In this document: positions 34,139 through 44,132 of the stretch, one piece after another
How positions within the stretch are numbered: the stretch's first letter is position 1
Layout: each line of letters opens with the position of its first letter
NCBI GenBank assembly: GCA_004017275.1
Contig: SAKE01000006.1
Coordinates: forward strand, 1-64,000
From: Mesorhizobium sp.
Lineage (GTDB): Bacteria; Pseudomonadota; Alphaproteobacteria; Rhizobiales; Rhizobiaceae
Direction: 5' to 3'
DNA: 64,000 nucleotides
Notes under the pieces: model-generated
What the model was told of the DNA's origin: nothing
What the model saw: the letters and a program-made list of their open reading frames with translations, nothing else
Databases searched by the model: none
Made by a program: the position numbers and the translations under genes

Positions 34139-35725
34139 TTACCCGCCCATGCTGCCGCGCGGCAGCTTGATCATCTCGCCAAAGCGGGCGCGCAGTTTGT
34201 CGTCGATCGGTTTCGGCACATGGCGCGGAAAACGCTCGGCAAGCACCCGCTTCTTCTCGATGATGGCCCGCTGCAAGATGTCGGGCCGGCCCTTTTCGTT
34301 CCATTCCTTGGGCGAAAAGCGGTCGCCGACGGCCGGATAAAAATACTCCGTCTGCATCAGCCGCAGCGTCTGCTCGTTGCCGAGATAGTGGCCCGGACCC
34401 TTCAGGCAGACATCGGCGATGGTGTCGATCGACAGCGCCTCGTCCGTCACTTCGATGCCGCGCACGCAGCGCAGGCAGTGGCCGATCATGTCATTGTCGA
34501 TGATCAGGCTTTCCAGGCAGAAGCCGAGCAGCGAGGCGTGCATGCCGGCCGATTCATAGACCAGGTTGAGCCCGGCAAGGCCGGCCATGACATCGGTGAT
34601 GCCCTTCTCGTAGCCGGACTGGATGTCGGGCAGTTTGGAAGCAGTCATGCCCGCGGCCGAGCCGCCCGGCAAATCGTAGAATTGCGCCATCTGCGCGCAG
34701 GCCGCGGTCAGCACCGCCTGCTCGGCCGAACCGCCGGACATGGCGCCGGTGCGCAGATCCGACACGAACGGCCATGTGCCGAAGATCGCCGGATGGCCCG
34801 GCTTGATGGCGTTCACATAGACGAGACCGGCCAGCACTTCGGCCACAGCCTGCACCACGGCCCCGGCGATAGCCGCCGGCGCCGTGGCGCCTGCCTGGCC
34901 GGCCGAAAGTAGGAGAATCGGGATGCCGCCCTCGACGCAGGCCTCGAGCACGCCGCAGGCGTCCTCGGCGAACTTCATCGGCGGCACGACGAAGCAATTG
35001 GAATTCGACACGAACGGCCGGGCGCGAAAATTCTCTTCGCCGCCGGCAATGGCATAGAGCATTTCGAGCGCCGGCTGCACGTTCTCGCGCACGGTGAACG
35101 AGGTGCCGACATGTTTGGACGTGCCCATCACGCACGCATAGAGCGTGTTGAAGTCCATTTCGAGCGGGTCGGGAATGTCGCGCGGCACCATCGGCCGCTG
35201 GAAGAAATGGATGTTGTCGAGTCCCTCGACGATGCGGGCGGCGTCATAGATGTCCTGCAGCAGCGATTCACGATATTCGCGCTTTTCGACATCGACCAGA
35301 TGCACGGCGGCGCCCGCAGTCCCGTAGTGCACGCGCTTGCCCTTGATCAGCATGTCGTGCTTGGGGTCCTGGCCGTGCAGGGTGAAATGCCGTGCCGCTC
35401 GTCTGATCGTGTCGAGCACCAACGCGCGCGGAAAGCGGATGCGACCGTCGTCGCCATAGGTGGCGCCGGCCTCGGTCAGGGCCTCGATGCAGGAGGGTAT
35501 GGCGTTGGCGAAGCCGACCGTTTCCAGCAGCGTCAGCACCGCCTCGTGGATGCGTTCCTGGTCATTGTGGGTCAGCGGTCCGTAGCTGCCGCCTTCGAGG
35601 CCGGCACGCACTGGCTTGATGTCGTCGGCCAACGGCGCTGCCCGCATAGCGCGACGCGCTTCGCGCCCGCCGGAGCGGCGCGAACGTGAATCCGCCGCCG
35701 CTTCCTGCTTTTCAATAACTGACAT
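34139..35725 (-). CDS. MttB-family (trimethylamine methyltransferase-like) protein, non-pyrrolysine
   Basis: The 528-residue protein has the TIM-barrel MttB fold signature across its length (YGPLTHNDQERIHEAVLTLL, GTAGAAVHLVD, FGTWPFVSDLRTGAMSGGS). The frame contains no in-frame TAG, so it lacks the pyrrolysine of archaeal MttB and belongs to the COG5598 superfamily that includes the glycine betaine:corrinoid methyltransferase MtgB. A demethylase role on a quaternary amine is plausible, but no corrinoid protein gene is nearby. A MocR regulator lies upstream on the same strand. Confidence 0.85.
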   Translation of the reverse strand: MSVIEKQEAAADSRSRRSGGREARRAMRAAPLADDIKPVRAGLEGGSYGPLTHNDQERIHEAVLTLLETVGFANAIPSCIEALTEAGATYGDDGRIRFPRALVLDTIRRAARHFTLHGQDPKHDMLIKGKRVHYGTAGAAVHLVDVEKREYRESLLQDIYDAARIVEGLDNIHFFQRPMVPRDIPDPLEMDFNTLYACVMGTSKHVGTSFTVRENVQPALEMLYAIAGGEENFRARPFVSNSNCFVVPPMKFAEDACGVLEACVEGGIPILLLSAGQAGATAPAAIAGAVVQAVAEVLAGLVYVNAIKPGHPAIFGTWPFVSDLRTGAMSGGSAEQAVLTAACAQMAQFYDLPGGSAAGMTASKLPDIQSGYEKGITDVMAGLAGLNLVYESAGMHASLLGFCLESLIIDNDMIGHCLRCVRGIEVTDEALSIDTIADVCLKGPGHYLGNEQTLRLMQTEYFYPAVGDRFSPKEWNEKGRPDILQRAIIEKKRVLAERFPRHVPKPIDDKLRARFGEMIKLPRGSMGG

Positions 35726-35869
35726 GGAGACACTCCACCTTTCTGAGAAGCAGAGCGCGGCGGTTGGTCCACCATCGGCTGCTTCTTCCCCTTTGTGCTC
35801 CGACTATGCCGCCGGCATTGGCACAGCCTATGGGCCAGACAGTGTGGCTGCATATGCCAGAACACTAAA

Positions 35870-35901
35870 GGACCGGAGCCACGCCCGCGCGGCTCCGGTC
35901 C
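35870..35901 (-). terminator. Hairpin terminator after the MocR gene
   Basis: An 11-bp perfect stem (ggaccggagcc and ggctccggtcc) with a 10-nt loop. On the minus strand it is followed by TTTAGTGTT, a weak T-tract. It lies between the MocR stop and the MttB-type gene, separating the two transcripts. Confidence 0.6.
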
Positions 35902-35918
35902 CAAAGGGGCGGGATGGA

Positions 35919-37412
35919 TCAGGCTGCCGCGGGCCTGCGTCCTGCGGCGGTGGCCAGTTCGCGAATGCCTGGCTCGATGTGCTGGAGTGCGATCGACGAG
36001 ATGCCCAACCGCATGAAACGCGAAGGCTTTTCAGTGCGATCGAAGAAACGGTCGCCCGGCTCGATAATGACGCTGCGCGAGGCCGCTGCCTCGGCCAGCC
36101 CGCGAGAATCGGTGCCGCGCGGTCCTTCGAGCCACAGCGACGTGCCGCCGGCCGAATCGGTCGAGCGCCATTCCGGCAGGAAGGCGGAAATCGCATGGAC
36201 CAGCCGCTTGCGCCGCTCGTCGAAGGCCGACGACAGCCGCCGCACCAGCGCCTCGTGGTGGCCGAGCGACAGGAACAGCGCTACGGCGCGCTGGTTGTTG
36301 GCCGGCGGATGGCGCAGCATGAAGCGGCGCAGCGCCCTGAGCTCCGCGATCAGTCCGGCGGACGCGACGATGTAGCCCAGCCGCAGGCCCGGAGCCAGCG
36401 TCTTCGACATCGAGCCGACATAGACGACACGGCCGGAGCGGTCGAGGCTCTTCAATGCCTGCTGCGGTGCCTCGTCGAGAAGCTGGCTGTCATAGCCGTC
36501 CTCGATGATGATCTGGTTGTGGCGGTTGGCCTGCGCCAGAAGGTCCTGCCGCCGTTCCGCCGACAGCGGCACCATGGTCGGGCAATGATGGCTGGGTGTA
36601 ACGAAGACGAAGCCGGAATCATTGGGAATAGAAGCGGTTACGATGCCGGACTGGTCGACCGGAACCGGCTGGATCTCGGCGCCGGCGAGACGGAAGATCG
36701 AGCGTGCGTCGGGGTAGCCGGGGTCCTCCATCGCCACCTTGGAGCCCTTGGACATCAGCAGAGTCGCCAGCATGTAGAGCGCGTTCTGGGCGCCCAGCGT
36801 GACGATGATTTCGTCGGGATTGGCGAAGATGCCGCGCCGGGGCAGGAGCCGCGCCTGGATCTGCTCGATCAGCAGCGGATCGTCGCGGTCGACCATGTCG
36901 GACGCCCAGTTGCGGATCTCGAGCACAGCCAGCGCCATGCGGTTGCACTCGCGCCATTCGGCGGTAGGGAACAGCGCCGGGTCGAACTGGCCGTAGACGA
37001 AGGGGTAGGACGACTTGATCCAGTTCTCGTGCTTGGCCGGCGGCGGCATATCGCTGGCGGCGATCTTGCGGCGTGCCTTCCAGTCGATTTCGTTGGCCTG
37101 GTCGGGCGCCTTCTGGTGCGGCTTGGCCGGCGTTGCCAGCACATCGGGATTGACGAAATGGCCACGCCGCTCGCGCGCCACCAGGAAGCCCTGGTCGACG
37201 AGCTGCTGGAACGCCAGCACCACGGTTCCGCGCGCCACGCCAAGTTTTTCGGCCAGGATCCGGCAGGAAGGAAGCGGCATCGAAGCGGCGATCTGGCGGT
37301 CGAGAATGGCGGCCACGATGGCCTGGCGGATCTGCGCCTGCAAGGTCTGGCCGGATTCAGCCGAAATCCGGAACAGGCCGGACCATATCGCCGTGTCGTT
37401 TCGCTGTGGCAT
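35919..37412 (-). CDS. MocR/PdxR-type regulator (GntR HTH fused to aminotransferase domain)
   Basis: A 497-residue chimera. The GntR-type winged helix covers about residues 20-85 (RILAEKLGVARGTVVLAFQQ), and a class I aminotransferase-like domain fills the rest, with the PLP lysine in GSMSKTLAPGLRLGY. MocR proteins sense PLP or amino compounds. AGGA upstream supports ATG 37412 over the extended frame to 37478. It may control the MttB-type gene that follows or the divergent pgi; neither is shown. Confidence 0.88.
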   Translation of the reverse strand: MPQRNDTAIWSGLFRISAESGQTLQAQIRQAIVAAILDRQIAASMPLPSCRILAEKLGVARGTVVLAFQQLVDQGFLVARERRGHFVNPDVLATPAKPHQKAPDQANEIDWKARRKIAASDMPPPAKHENWIKSSYPFVYGQFDPALFPTAEWRECNRMALAVLEIRNWASDMVDRDDPLLIEQIQARLLPRRGIFANPDEIIVTLGAQNALYMLATLLMSKGSKVAMEDPGYPDARSIFRLAGAEIQPVPVDQSGIVTASIPNDSGFVFVTPSHHCPTMVPLSAERRQDLLAQANRHNQIIIEDGYDSQLLDEAPQQALKSLDRSGRVVYVGSMSKTLAPGLRLGYIVASAGLIAELRALRRFMLRHPPANNQRAVALFLSLGHHEALVRRLSSAFDERRKRLVHAISAFLPEWRSTDSAGGTSLWLEGPRGTDSRGLAEAAASRSVIIEPGDRFFDRTEKPSRFMRLGISSIALQHIEPGIRELATAAGRRPAAA

Positions 37413-37688
37413 GGGAGATTTCCTCGATGGCCAGCCTTTTTCGCTTGGCTGGACCAGCCGAACGTAGCCGTGGCACAAGGGGTTGCGCCAATCAATTTTT
37501 CTGATCGTTGGGATTTATGCCAGTGATCCTTCACGCCATTTTGATGCTGCAACGCGGTATGGTCGCGTGACTTCATGCGTCATCGCTGCGCATTGAAACG
37601 AGTGTCATTCGGCTCAATACATTGTCGCGACGACACGCGCCGGAAACATCCGGTCCGTAATGATGACTCGAGGTCTCGGAGTTTGGCA

Positions 37689-39332
37689 GTGGATCAACCG
37701 TCGTTTCAAAAACAGCTCGCCGCGTTGCGCGATCATCGCGCCGCCGCACCCGCCAGCATGCGTCAGGCCTTCGCCGCCGATCCCAAGCGGTTCGTGACAT
37801 TCTCGGCCACGGACGGCGACCTTCTGCTCGACTGGTCGAAATGCGCCGTCGACGCGACCACCATGGATCTGCTGGAGGAGCTCGCCAGGGCGGCCGATCT
37901 CGAAGGCCGCCGCGCCGCAATGTTCGCCGGCAAGAAGATCAACCTCACCGAGGACCGTGCCGTGCTGCACACGGCGCTGCGCAACCTGACCGGCAAGGGC
38001 GTCACCGTCGATGGCCAGGACGTCAAGGCGGATGTCATCGCCGTGCTCGACGCCATGGGTGCCTTTGCCGACGCCGTACGTTCGGGCAAGGCGGCTGGCG
38101 CCACCGGCAAGAAGATCACCGACATCGTCAACATCGGCATCGGCGGCTCGGATCTCGGCCCGGCGATGGCGACGCTGGCGCTGGCGCCCTATCATGACGG
38201 GCCGCGCGCGCATTACGTCTCCAACATCGACGGCGCCCATATCCACGACACGCTGAAGGGCCTCTCCGCCGAAACCACGCTTTTCATCATCGCTTCCAAG
38301 ACCTTCACCACCGTCGAGACGATGACCAATGCGCAGACGGCGCGCGACTGGGTGCAGAAGGCGCTCGGCAAGGAAGCGGTCGGCAAGCATTTCGCCGCCG
38401 TCTCGACCGCGCTCGACCTGGTGGCCAAGTTCGGCATCGCGCCCGATCGCGTCTTCGGCTTCTGGGATTGGGTCGGTGGCCGCTATTCGCTCTGGGGCGC
38501 GATCGGCCTGCCGGTGATGATCGCCGTCGGCCCGAGGAATTTTCGCGCCTTCCTCGATGGCGCGCACGAGATGGACGAGCATTTCCGCACCGCGCCCGTG
38601 CAGGAGAACCTGCCGGCGCTGTTGGGGCTGGTCGGCTGGTGGCATCGCGTGATCTGCGGCTACCCGGCGCGCGCCGTCATCCCTTACGACCAGCGCCTGT
38701 CCAGGCTGCCTGCCTATCTGCAGCAGCTCGACATGGAATCGAACGGCAAGAGCGTCACCCTCGAAGGCACTCCGGTGACGACGCCGACCGGGCCGCTGGT
38801 CTGGGGCGAACCCGGCACCAATGGCCAGCATGCTTTCTTCCAGTTGCTGCACCAGGGCACCGATTTCATCCCGGTCGAGTTCCTCGCCGCGGCCGTCGGC
38901 CACGAGCCCGATCTCAAGCATCAGCATGATCTGCTGCTCGCCAACTGCCTGGCGCAGTCGGAAGCGCTGATGAAGGGCCGCACGCTGGATGAGGCTCGCG
39001 CCCAGATGCTGGCCAAGGGCATGAAGCCGGCCGAGGTCGACAAAATAGCTCCGCACCGCGTCTTCTCCGGCAACCGGCCCTCGCTGACCATCCTCTACCG
39101 CAAACTCGACCCGCGCACCTTCGGCCGGCTGATCGCGCTCTACGAGCACCGCGTCTTCGTCGAGGGCACGCTGTACGACATCAACTCCTTCGACCAGTGG
39201 GGCGTCGAGCTCGGAAAGGAACTGGCCACCGGCCTTTTGCCTGTCGTGGAAGGCAAGGAAAGTGCCGCCAAGCGGGACGCATCGACCGCTGGCCTTGTGG
39301 GATTCATCCACCATTTGCGTGGCTCGGAGTGA
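37689..39332 (+). CDS. pgi: Glucose-6-phosphate isomerase
   Basis: A 547-residue isomerase of upper glycolysis/gluconeogenesis (glucose-6-P to fructose-6-P). The markers are [11 protein letters not shown], the PGI signature [18 protein letters not shown] with the catalytic His, and the late [13 protein letters not shown] with the catalytic Lys. The GTG at 37689 is preferred because GGAG lies 7 nt upstream and the length fits the family; the frame itself opens at 37575. The stop is 5 bp before a HAD phosphatase start. Confidence 0.95.
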   Translation: MDQPSFQKQLAALRDHRAAAPASMRQAFAADPKRFVTFSATDGDLLLDWSKCAVDATTMDLLEELARAADLEGRRAAMFAGKKINLTEDRAVLHTALRNLTGKGVTVDGQDVKADVIAVLDAMGAFADAVRSGKAAGATGKKITDIVNIGIGGSDLGPAMATLALAPYHDGPRAHYVSNIDGAHIHDTLKGLSAETTLFIIASKTFTTVETMTNAQTARDWVQKALGKEAVGKHFAAVSTALDLVAKFGIAPDRVFGFWDWVGGRYSLWGAIGLPVMIAVGPRNFRAFLDGAHEMDEHFRTAPVQENLPALLGLVGWWHRVICGYPARAVIPYDQRLSRLPAYLQQLDMESNGKSVTLEGTPVTTPTGPLVWGEPGTNGQHAFFQLLHQGTDFIPVEFLAAAVGHEPDLKHQHDLLLANCLAQSEALMKGRTLDEARAQMLAKGMKPAEVDKIAPHRVFSGNRPSLTILYRKLDPRTFGRLIALYEHRVFVEGTLYDINSFDQWGVELGKELATGLLPVVEGKESAAKRDASTAGLVGFIHHLRGSE

Positions 39333-39337
39333 AAAGT

Positions 39338-40060
39338 TTGGCAGACATCAAGGGAATATTGTTCGACAAGGACGGCACGCTTGTCGACTTCAACGCCACA
39401 TGGCTCGGCGTTGCCGACTTCATGGCTATGGATGCGTCGGAGGGCGATCGCTGGAAAGCCGACAGGCTGCTGGCCGCTGCCGGCTTCGATTTCGCCAACA
39501 AGCGCTTCAAGCCGGACTCGATCTTTGCGTCCGGCACCAATCTCGACGTCGTCGAATTGTGGTTTCCGCGGCTGTCCAACGAGGACCAGATGCTTGCGGT
39601 TGCCCGCTTCAACGAGATCACCTCGGTGCAGGGCTCGGCTATGGCCGTGGCGCTGCCGGGCATCGTCGACACGCTGACGGCACTGCACAGGAAATCCTAC
39701 CGGCTTGGCGTCGCCACCAACGATTCGACCAGCGGCGCGGAAAAGACGCTGGTCACGCTCGGCGTCGCCCAACTGTTCGACGCGGCCTATGGCTACGACG
39801 CGGTCGCCAATCCGAAGCCGGCGCCCGACACGATCCTGGCCTTCAGCGATCTCACCGGCCTCAGGCCGGCGGAGATCGCCATGGTCGGAGACAACCGCCA
39901 CGATCTCGAAATGGCGCGTGCCGGCGGTTGCGGGCTCGCGGTCGGCGTGCTCTCCGGCACCGGCACCCGCGAATCGCTGGCCGGCATTGCCGACGTTGTT
40001 CTGGATTCCGTTGCCGATCTGCCGGATTTCCTGGCTGCACGGATGAAGGAGACGGCTTGA
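39338..40060 (+). CDS. HAD-family hydrolase, phosphoglycolate phosphatase-like
   Basis: The 240-residue protein has HAD motif I FDKDGTLVD (Asp nucleophile near residue 9), a helical cap, and motif IV MVGDNRHDLEMA. It hydrolyses a small phosphate monoester, with phosphoglycolate the usual guess. TTG at 39338 with GGAG 8 nt upstream is the likely start; a GTG at 39329 that overlaps the pgi stop is an alternative. It is probably cotranscribed with pgi. Confidence 0.82.
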   Translation: MADIKGILFDKDGTLVDFNATWLGVADFMAMDASEGDRWKADRLLAAAGFDFANKRFKPDSIFASGTNLDVVELWFPRLSNEDQMLAVARFNEITSVQGSAMAVALPGIVDTLTALHRKSYRLGVATNDSTSGAEKTLVTLGVAQLFDAAYGYDAVANPKPAPDTILAFSDLTGLRPAEIAMVGDNRHDLEMARAGGCGLAVGVLSGTGTRESLAGIADVVLDSVADLPDFLAARMKETA

Positions 40061-40170
40061 TCGGGGAGGGGTGGAAAGGTTCTTTGTCATCGATGCCGAG
40101 ACGGGGACGGCGGCCGACGGGCATCTAACAGATGCAACATCGGCAAAGGTTCGCCCTGATCATGTCCATC

Positions 40171-43100
40171 CTAGGCCTTCTTTCTACGGTTGTAGATACG
40201 AATTTCGTCTGTAAAGAACGTCGGCTTGGAGGAAGAAATAATGGAGCGCGATTCCAACCATTCTACTAATTCGCGATTTTCAGGCGTTGTCGGTATCGTC
40301 GGTTGCTTCCAACCTGGCTCAATCTCCGAAAATGGCTTAGGCAATTGGTTGAGCGTTGCCCATATCTCTTCGTCCGACAACGCCTTTTGGCATTTGTTAA
40401 AAAGCGAAATCTGAGTCGCAATTGGCTTGGAATGTCTAATCAGAGCTTGAGCCACCTCAGCACTCAAGTCACCCAAGTCTGCACCGGCACGGTGGAATAT
40501 CTGTCCGATAGCCGGCGCTCGATTTGGCAAACTAGCCAGTGAGGTCAAATCCATATCGGCGATGATCTGCAGCTTTCTATCGTCACTGATATTTGCAATC
40601 AGAAGCTTTTGACGGAAATCGTCGTCAAACGCAAATTTCCCCTTGTCAGCAAGGTAGCGATCAATGTTGTTCGCGATATAAAGGACTTGTAGGTCCTCAT
40701 TTTCTTTCAAAAACCCAAAGCTGGCGTCCGAAAACGTTATCTTCCCTTCCTCAATCAATATTTGTAATTTGTCCAAGCTGAGCCCGCTAGGGAACTGTTT
40801 GAATTGCCTTGGAAGGGCCCGGATATAGGTCCTGTAGGCATTATCCCCAAAATCACCATTATTCAGAAGGAATTGGTGCAATGGCAGGGCAGAATCCTGA
40901 TTTGCCACAGCGGCTGAAGAAAGGATGGCTAGGGATTCTTCGTGATCCAAATACGCTGTGAGCGTCATCGGATCAAAGTTCTCGCTGGCCAAATATGCCA
41001 AGCAATTCTCCCACGAAGCTTCGATCTTTCGGTGGCGAAACATCACCGCATGCAGGCGTACAGGAACCTGATCGAGCGAGTGCAGCTTCGCGGATTGCTT
41101 CGCGATGAACTGTTCAAGATATTTGCTTTCAATTTCATCATGGTTGATCACCTCAATGATCGCCAAAACGTCCTCTTCGGTATTGGTGCTGGATTGAAGA
41201 AGAATGTTCTTGAGATAAAGATCGAAGTCCCTTTCGATCTTGTTGACGAGGTCCGGGTTTTCAGTTCTCAAGAGAGTTGTATAGTGCTTGGCTCTCAGGT
41301 CCCGTATAGTGGTCAAACCATACACGTCTCGAAACACGAATTCCAAGTTCTCAATTGAAAGTTCGTATAAGCCTTCGTCGGCTACCAGCCGGGCTACTGC
41401 TGGATAGTCCCCCAGACTCCTCATGTCTTTCAGCTCAAATTGAAGCAGCGCCAATCGACTGGGTTGAAAGTCGATCCCCAGCGCCAAAATTTGAGACAGG
41501 TTGGTGGCAACATACCCAGATATTCCAGAAGCCTTCTGATCCAGCGACGAAATATCCTTCTCCGGCAGATGCGCCATTATCCGTGCAATATGGCTTGCGC
41601 TGTCAGGAGACGAAATCGCGGCTGACACGAATCCTGGCCACCTGCTGGTCAGAGCGGATGTCAGTTCGGTGACCCGCTTTCCTCTTTCATAATAGATCGA
41701 GAAGAATGTATCACACTTGGAAAAATTTGAAGAAATGTAGGCGATCAGCTGCTCTATCCGTGGGCCATATGCGTGTGGATCGCTGAACATGCAGTCAACC
41801 AGGGTTTTGTTGAGCGCGAAAGGCTGACGGAAATCGTCCTCGCGCATAGCAGCGATAACTTCGTTGGGATTATCGATCTGAAAATCTGGTGCCGGATTGT
41901 TGAAGCTTCGTATCTGAATCAAATACTTGTTGTCATTCGGGGATAGGCGCCCAGAATGAAATAAAGACGTATATTGATAATAGCTGTCGTCAAGAAACCC
42001 CTCAAAAACCAGAAACTTCACCAGCTCTCGGTTTTCGCCAAAGGCCTCAAACAGCTCTTGCGTGCCTTTCGCGTCGCTCCGAATGATCTCGTTGAATTTT
42101 GTCGTACGCAGCGCCGAAATTGTCCCCCGAAGATCTCGAACGGCTAGTGCAGCGGCGTCCTTGGATTCACCGGATTTGTGAAAGATTTCTGTTTTTCGTT
42201 CCTGGTAAGTTTTTTCAGAGTTTACCTCTTTTTGTAAATCACTGATATTGACCCTCTGCACATGACCCTGCAGCGAACGAAACACTATCTCCGGCGCCTC
42301 AATTAGTTCGTCGAATTGTTGATGATTGCCAATAATATGCATTGCGTCGATACGCACGCCTTTGAATTCGATCATGGTGTAGCCTGGTGGAGCTCTGTCA
42401 AGCAAAGTCATTGCATAAATCTTGCGTAGCTCTTCCAAATGAGCTGGCAATTGCTTTTCGGCGTCACTAATATTTCGTTCTAGCTCGTATATCTTAGCTT
42501 TATAGGTGGCCTCAGCATTTGCGACATAATCGTCATGTCGGCGCAGTATTTCTGCGAGTTTTCCTTTTTCGCGGTGTAGCTCTTCAAAGTCGCTTGGGAG
42601 CACATTTTTGTAGATCAGGATAGAGAGCAGCTTGTTTGCGTCAAGAATATTCTCGCCATCCGTCTCCAGATTTGCCAAATATACCGCGTATTCGTTGAAG
42701 ATATTTTGGATCAGTCGCAGATCATTAAGGTAGCGCGATACCTCACGCAGAAACTGACGATCAAGCCGCTTGTCCAGGGACAAACGCTCCCCTTGTTCGA
42801 TAACTTTATCGATCGAGTTGGAACTATTTATGATCGGTATGACCGGAACGATAAATTCGAAGAATTTGGTCCGATCCGTGTTCACGAACATATTGTCTCG
42901 AAGGGCATAAAGGAAACGTATTTGCCTTTTCACCCCTGCATTGGCATTTATGAGGCTGTTTATCTCGCGTAAGGTTACAAAGATGTCGGGATTGTTAAAT
43001 CTGTCTAAGTCCTCGATGACGACCAGGTCATATTTGGTCGATTGGAAGAAATAGACAATTTCATCCAGGTGCCGGTTCAAAATCGACTCTTCTGCTGCGG

Positions 43101-43776
43101 TCTCCGGAGTGATCTCGATATCTCTTAGAGATATACTCTTCAGAGATACGCCGAAGCTCTTGACATATATGTAGTGCAATAATTGCCACAGAAAAAAGAG
43201 CCCTATCGCAAAGGTCAATAAGTTGAACCAGTTAGTAAGGTCCCGAGGTTTGAAAAAAGCCCCACTCGAAATTTCAGTGCTGTTTTGCAGCAAGCGCCAA
43301 CAGGCGATCAGGCCGGCGACAATGAACAAGGAAATGAACCGAGACGACCATCGCGGCGACTGAATTCTTTTAAATCGTGATAGTGGTAGGCTATTGGCAT
43401 CTGCGCCGTAGAGCATCTGTTGCAGGATGCTTCGCTCAATTTCCTGCTTGCTAACGGTGCCTCTCTGGGAATGCCTAGCCTCAGTTGTTGCGACCGATCC
43501 GTCGGCTTCAGGCAAGAAGGCTGCAAGCGATATTTGTAGGACTGGCCTTTCGTATCTGGTCAGGAATGTTTTTATGATGCTGCTTTTTCCTGAGCCGTAT
43601 GGTCCGGTCAGCGCAATGTTCGATACATTCGGATTGTTGGTTGCATAGGTTAGAGCATCCGAATAGATGCCGGACTTATCTGCCTTGTCGGTTGGTGCAA
43701 GATCGACGTATCTTGGAGGTGGGGCGGCTGCGTGATGGCCGGTTAAACGAAGCCGTAGCTTTGAAAAAAAAGTCAA
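40171..43776 (-). CDS. YobI/KAP-type membrane P-loop NTPase, candidate defence protein
   Basis: A 1201-residue protein. Walker A is GPYGSGKSS (residues 58-66) and Walker B VVIEDLDRF (252-260). Two membrane helices (about 147-163 and 185-203) are inserted between them, the hallmark of KAP-type NTPases. A coiled coil covers about 397-455, and the remaining ~740 residues form a helical, sensor-like region without a recognised domain. It resembles the YobI family of large NTPases. The gene is strikingly AT-rich beside its neighbours and interrupts a metabolic region, so it was acquired by transfer. TTG 43776 (GGTGAG upstream) is the first start after a stop; GTG 43786 in another frame, before a T8 tract, is an alternative. 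Function unproven; PifA, a KAP protein, excludes phage T7. Confidence 0.75.
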   Translation of the reverse strand: MTFFSKLRLRLTGHHAAAPPPRYVDLAPTDKADKSGIYSDALTYATNNPNVSNIALTGPYGSGKSSIIKTFLTRYERPVLQISLAAFLPEADGSVATTEARHSQRGTVSKQEIERSILQQMLYGADANSLPLSRFKRIQSPRWSSRFISLFIVAGLIACWRLLQNSTEISSGAFFKPRDLTNWFNLLTFAIGLFFLWQLLHYIYVKSFGVSLKSISLRDIEITPETAAEESILNRHLDEIVYFFQSTKYDLVVIEDLDRFNNPDIFVTLREINSLINANAGVKRQIRFLYALRDNMFVNTDRTKFFEFIVPVIPIINSSNSIDKVIEQGERLSLDKRLDRQFLREVSRYLNDLRLIQNIFNEYAVYLANLETDGENILDANKLLSILIYKNVLPSDFEELHREKGKLAEILRRHDDYVANAEATYKAKIYELERNISDAEKQLPAHLEELRKIYAMTLLDRAPPGYTMIEFKGVRIDAMHIIGNHQQFDELIEAPEIVFRSLQGHVQRVNISDLQKEVNSEKTYQERKTEIFHKSGESKDAAALAVRDLRGTISALRTTKFNEIIRSDAKGTQELFEAFGENRELVKFLVFEGFLDDSYYQYTSLFHSGRLSPNDNKYLIQIRSFNNPAPDFQIDNPNEVIAAMREDDFRQPFALNKTLVDCMFSDPHAYGPRIEQLIAYISSNFSKCDTFFSIYYERGKRVTELTSALTSRWPGFVSAAISSPDSASHIARIMAHLPEKDISSLDQKASGISGYVATNLSQILALGIDFQPSRLALLQFELKDMRSLGDYPAVARLVADEGLYELSIENLEFVFRDVYGLTTIRDLRAKHYTTLLRTENPDLVNKIERDFDLYLKNILLQSSTNTEEDVLAIIEVINHDEIESKYLEQFIAKQSAKLHSLDQVPVRLHAVMFRHRKIEASWENCLAYLASENFDPMTLTAYLDHEESLAILSSAAVANQDSALPLHQFLLNNGDFGDNAYRTYIRALPRQFKQFPSGLSLDKLQILIEEGKITFSDASFGFLKENEDLQVLYIANNIDRYLADKGKFAFDDDFRQKLLIANISDDRKLQIIADMDLTSLASLPNRAPAIGQIFHRAGADLGDLSAEVAQALIRHSKPIATQISLFNKCQKALSDEEIWATLNQLPKPFSEIEPGWKQPTIPTTPENRELVEWLESRSIISSSKPTFFTDEIRIYNRRKKA

Positions 43777-44132
43777 ATTGGCTCACCGCACTCCAAGATT
43801 TAGATGTTCATACTTTGTACCAAATTCGTTGACGGCTTCAAACATGAAATCGGCTGTTGCGCACAGAATCCCGGAATGCGCAATGTTGTACTCTCCATAC
43901 TGGCTCCCGCCGCAATACAATAGAATCACTGACCTCTGCCTGGACCGCTTCGCCGGCGATGCTTGAGCCCAAAAACGCCCTTCTTTTACGACCCGTCGAA
44001 TGACGGCTTATAGGATAGGTCTTTAGGCAGTCGAATGTTTGCACGGAGGCGTAAAGCAGTCGTTCATCCTCAACGTAAGTCAGCATCCAGTCGATCCCCG
44101 GCCATTCCAGCCATCGGCCTTTACCCGTCGCC
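43777..44132. other. Intergenic region at the right edge of the NTPase island
   Basis: About 350 bp that change from AT-rich (next to the NTPase gene) to GC-rich. A promoter for the NTPase gene is expected here. No complete gene is seen; the minus strand has a fragmentary open frame with no recognised homology. No tRNA, integrase or direct repeat was found. Confidence 0.4.

Noticed and set aside
34139..35725. Pyrrolysine-containing MttB
   Set aside because: The frame has no in-frame amber codon.
37614..39314. 566-codon minus-strand frame opposite pgi
   Set aside because: Shadow frame; no start with a ribosome site and no recognisable protein features.
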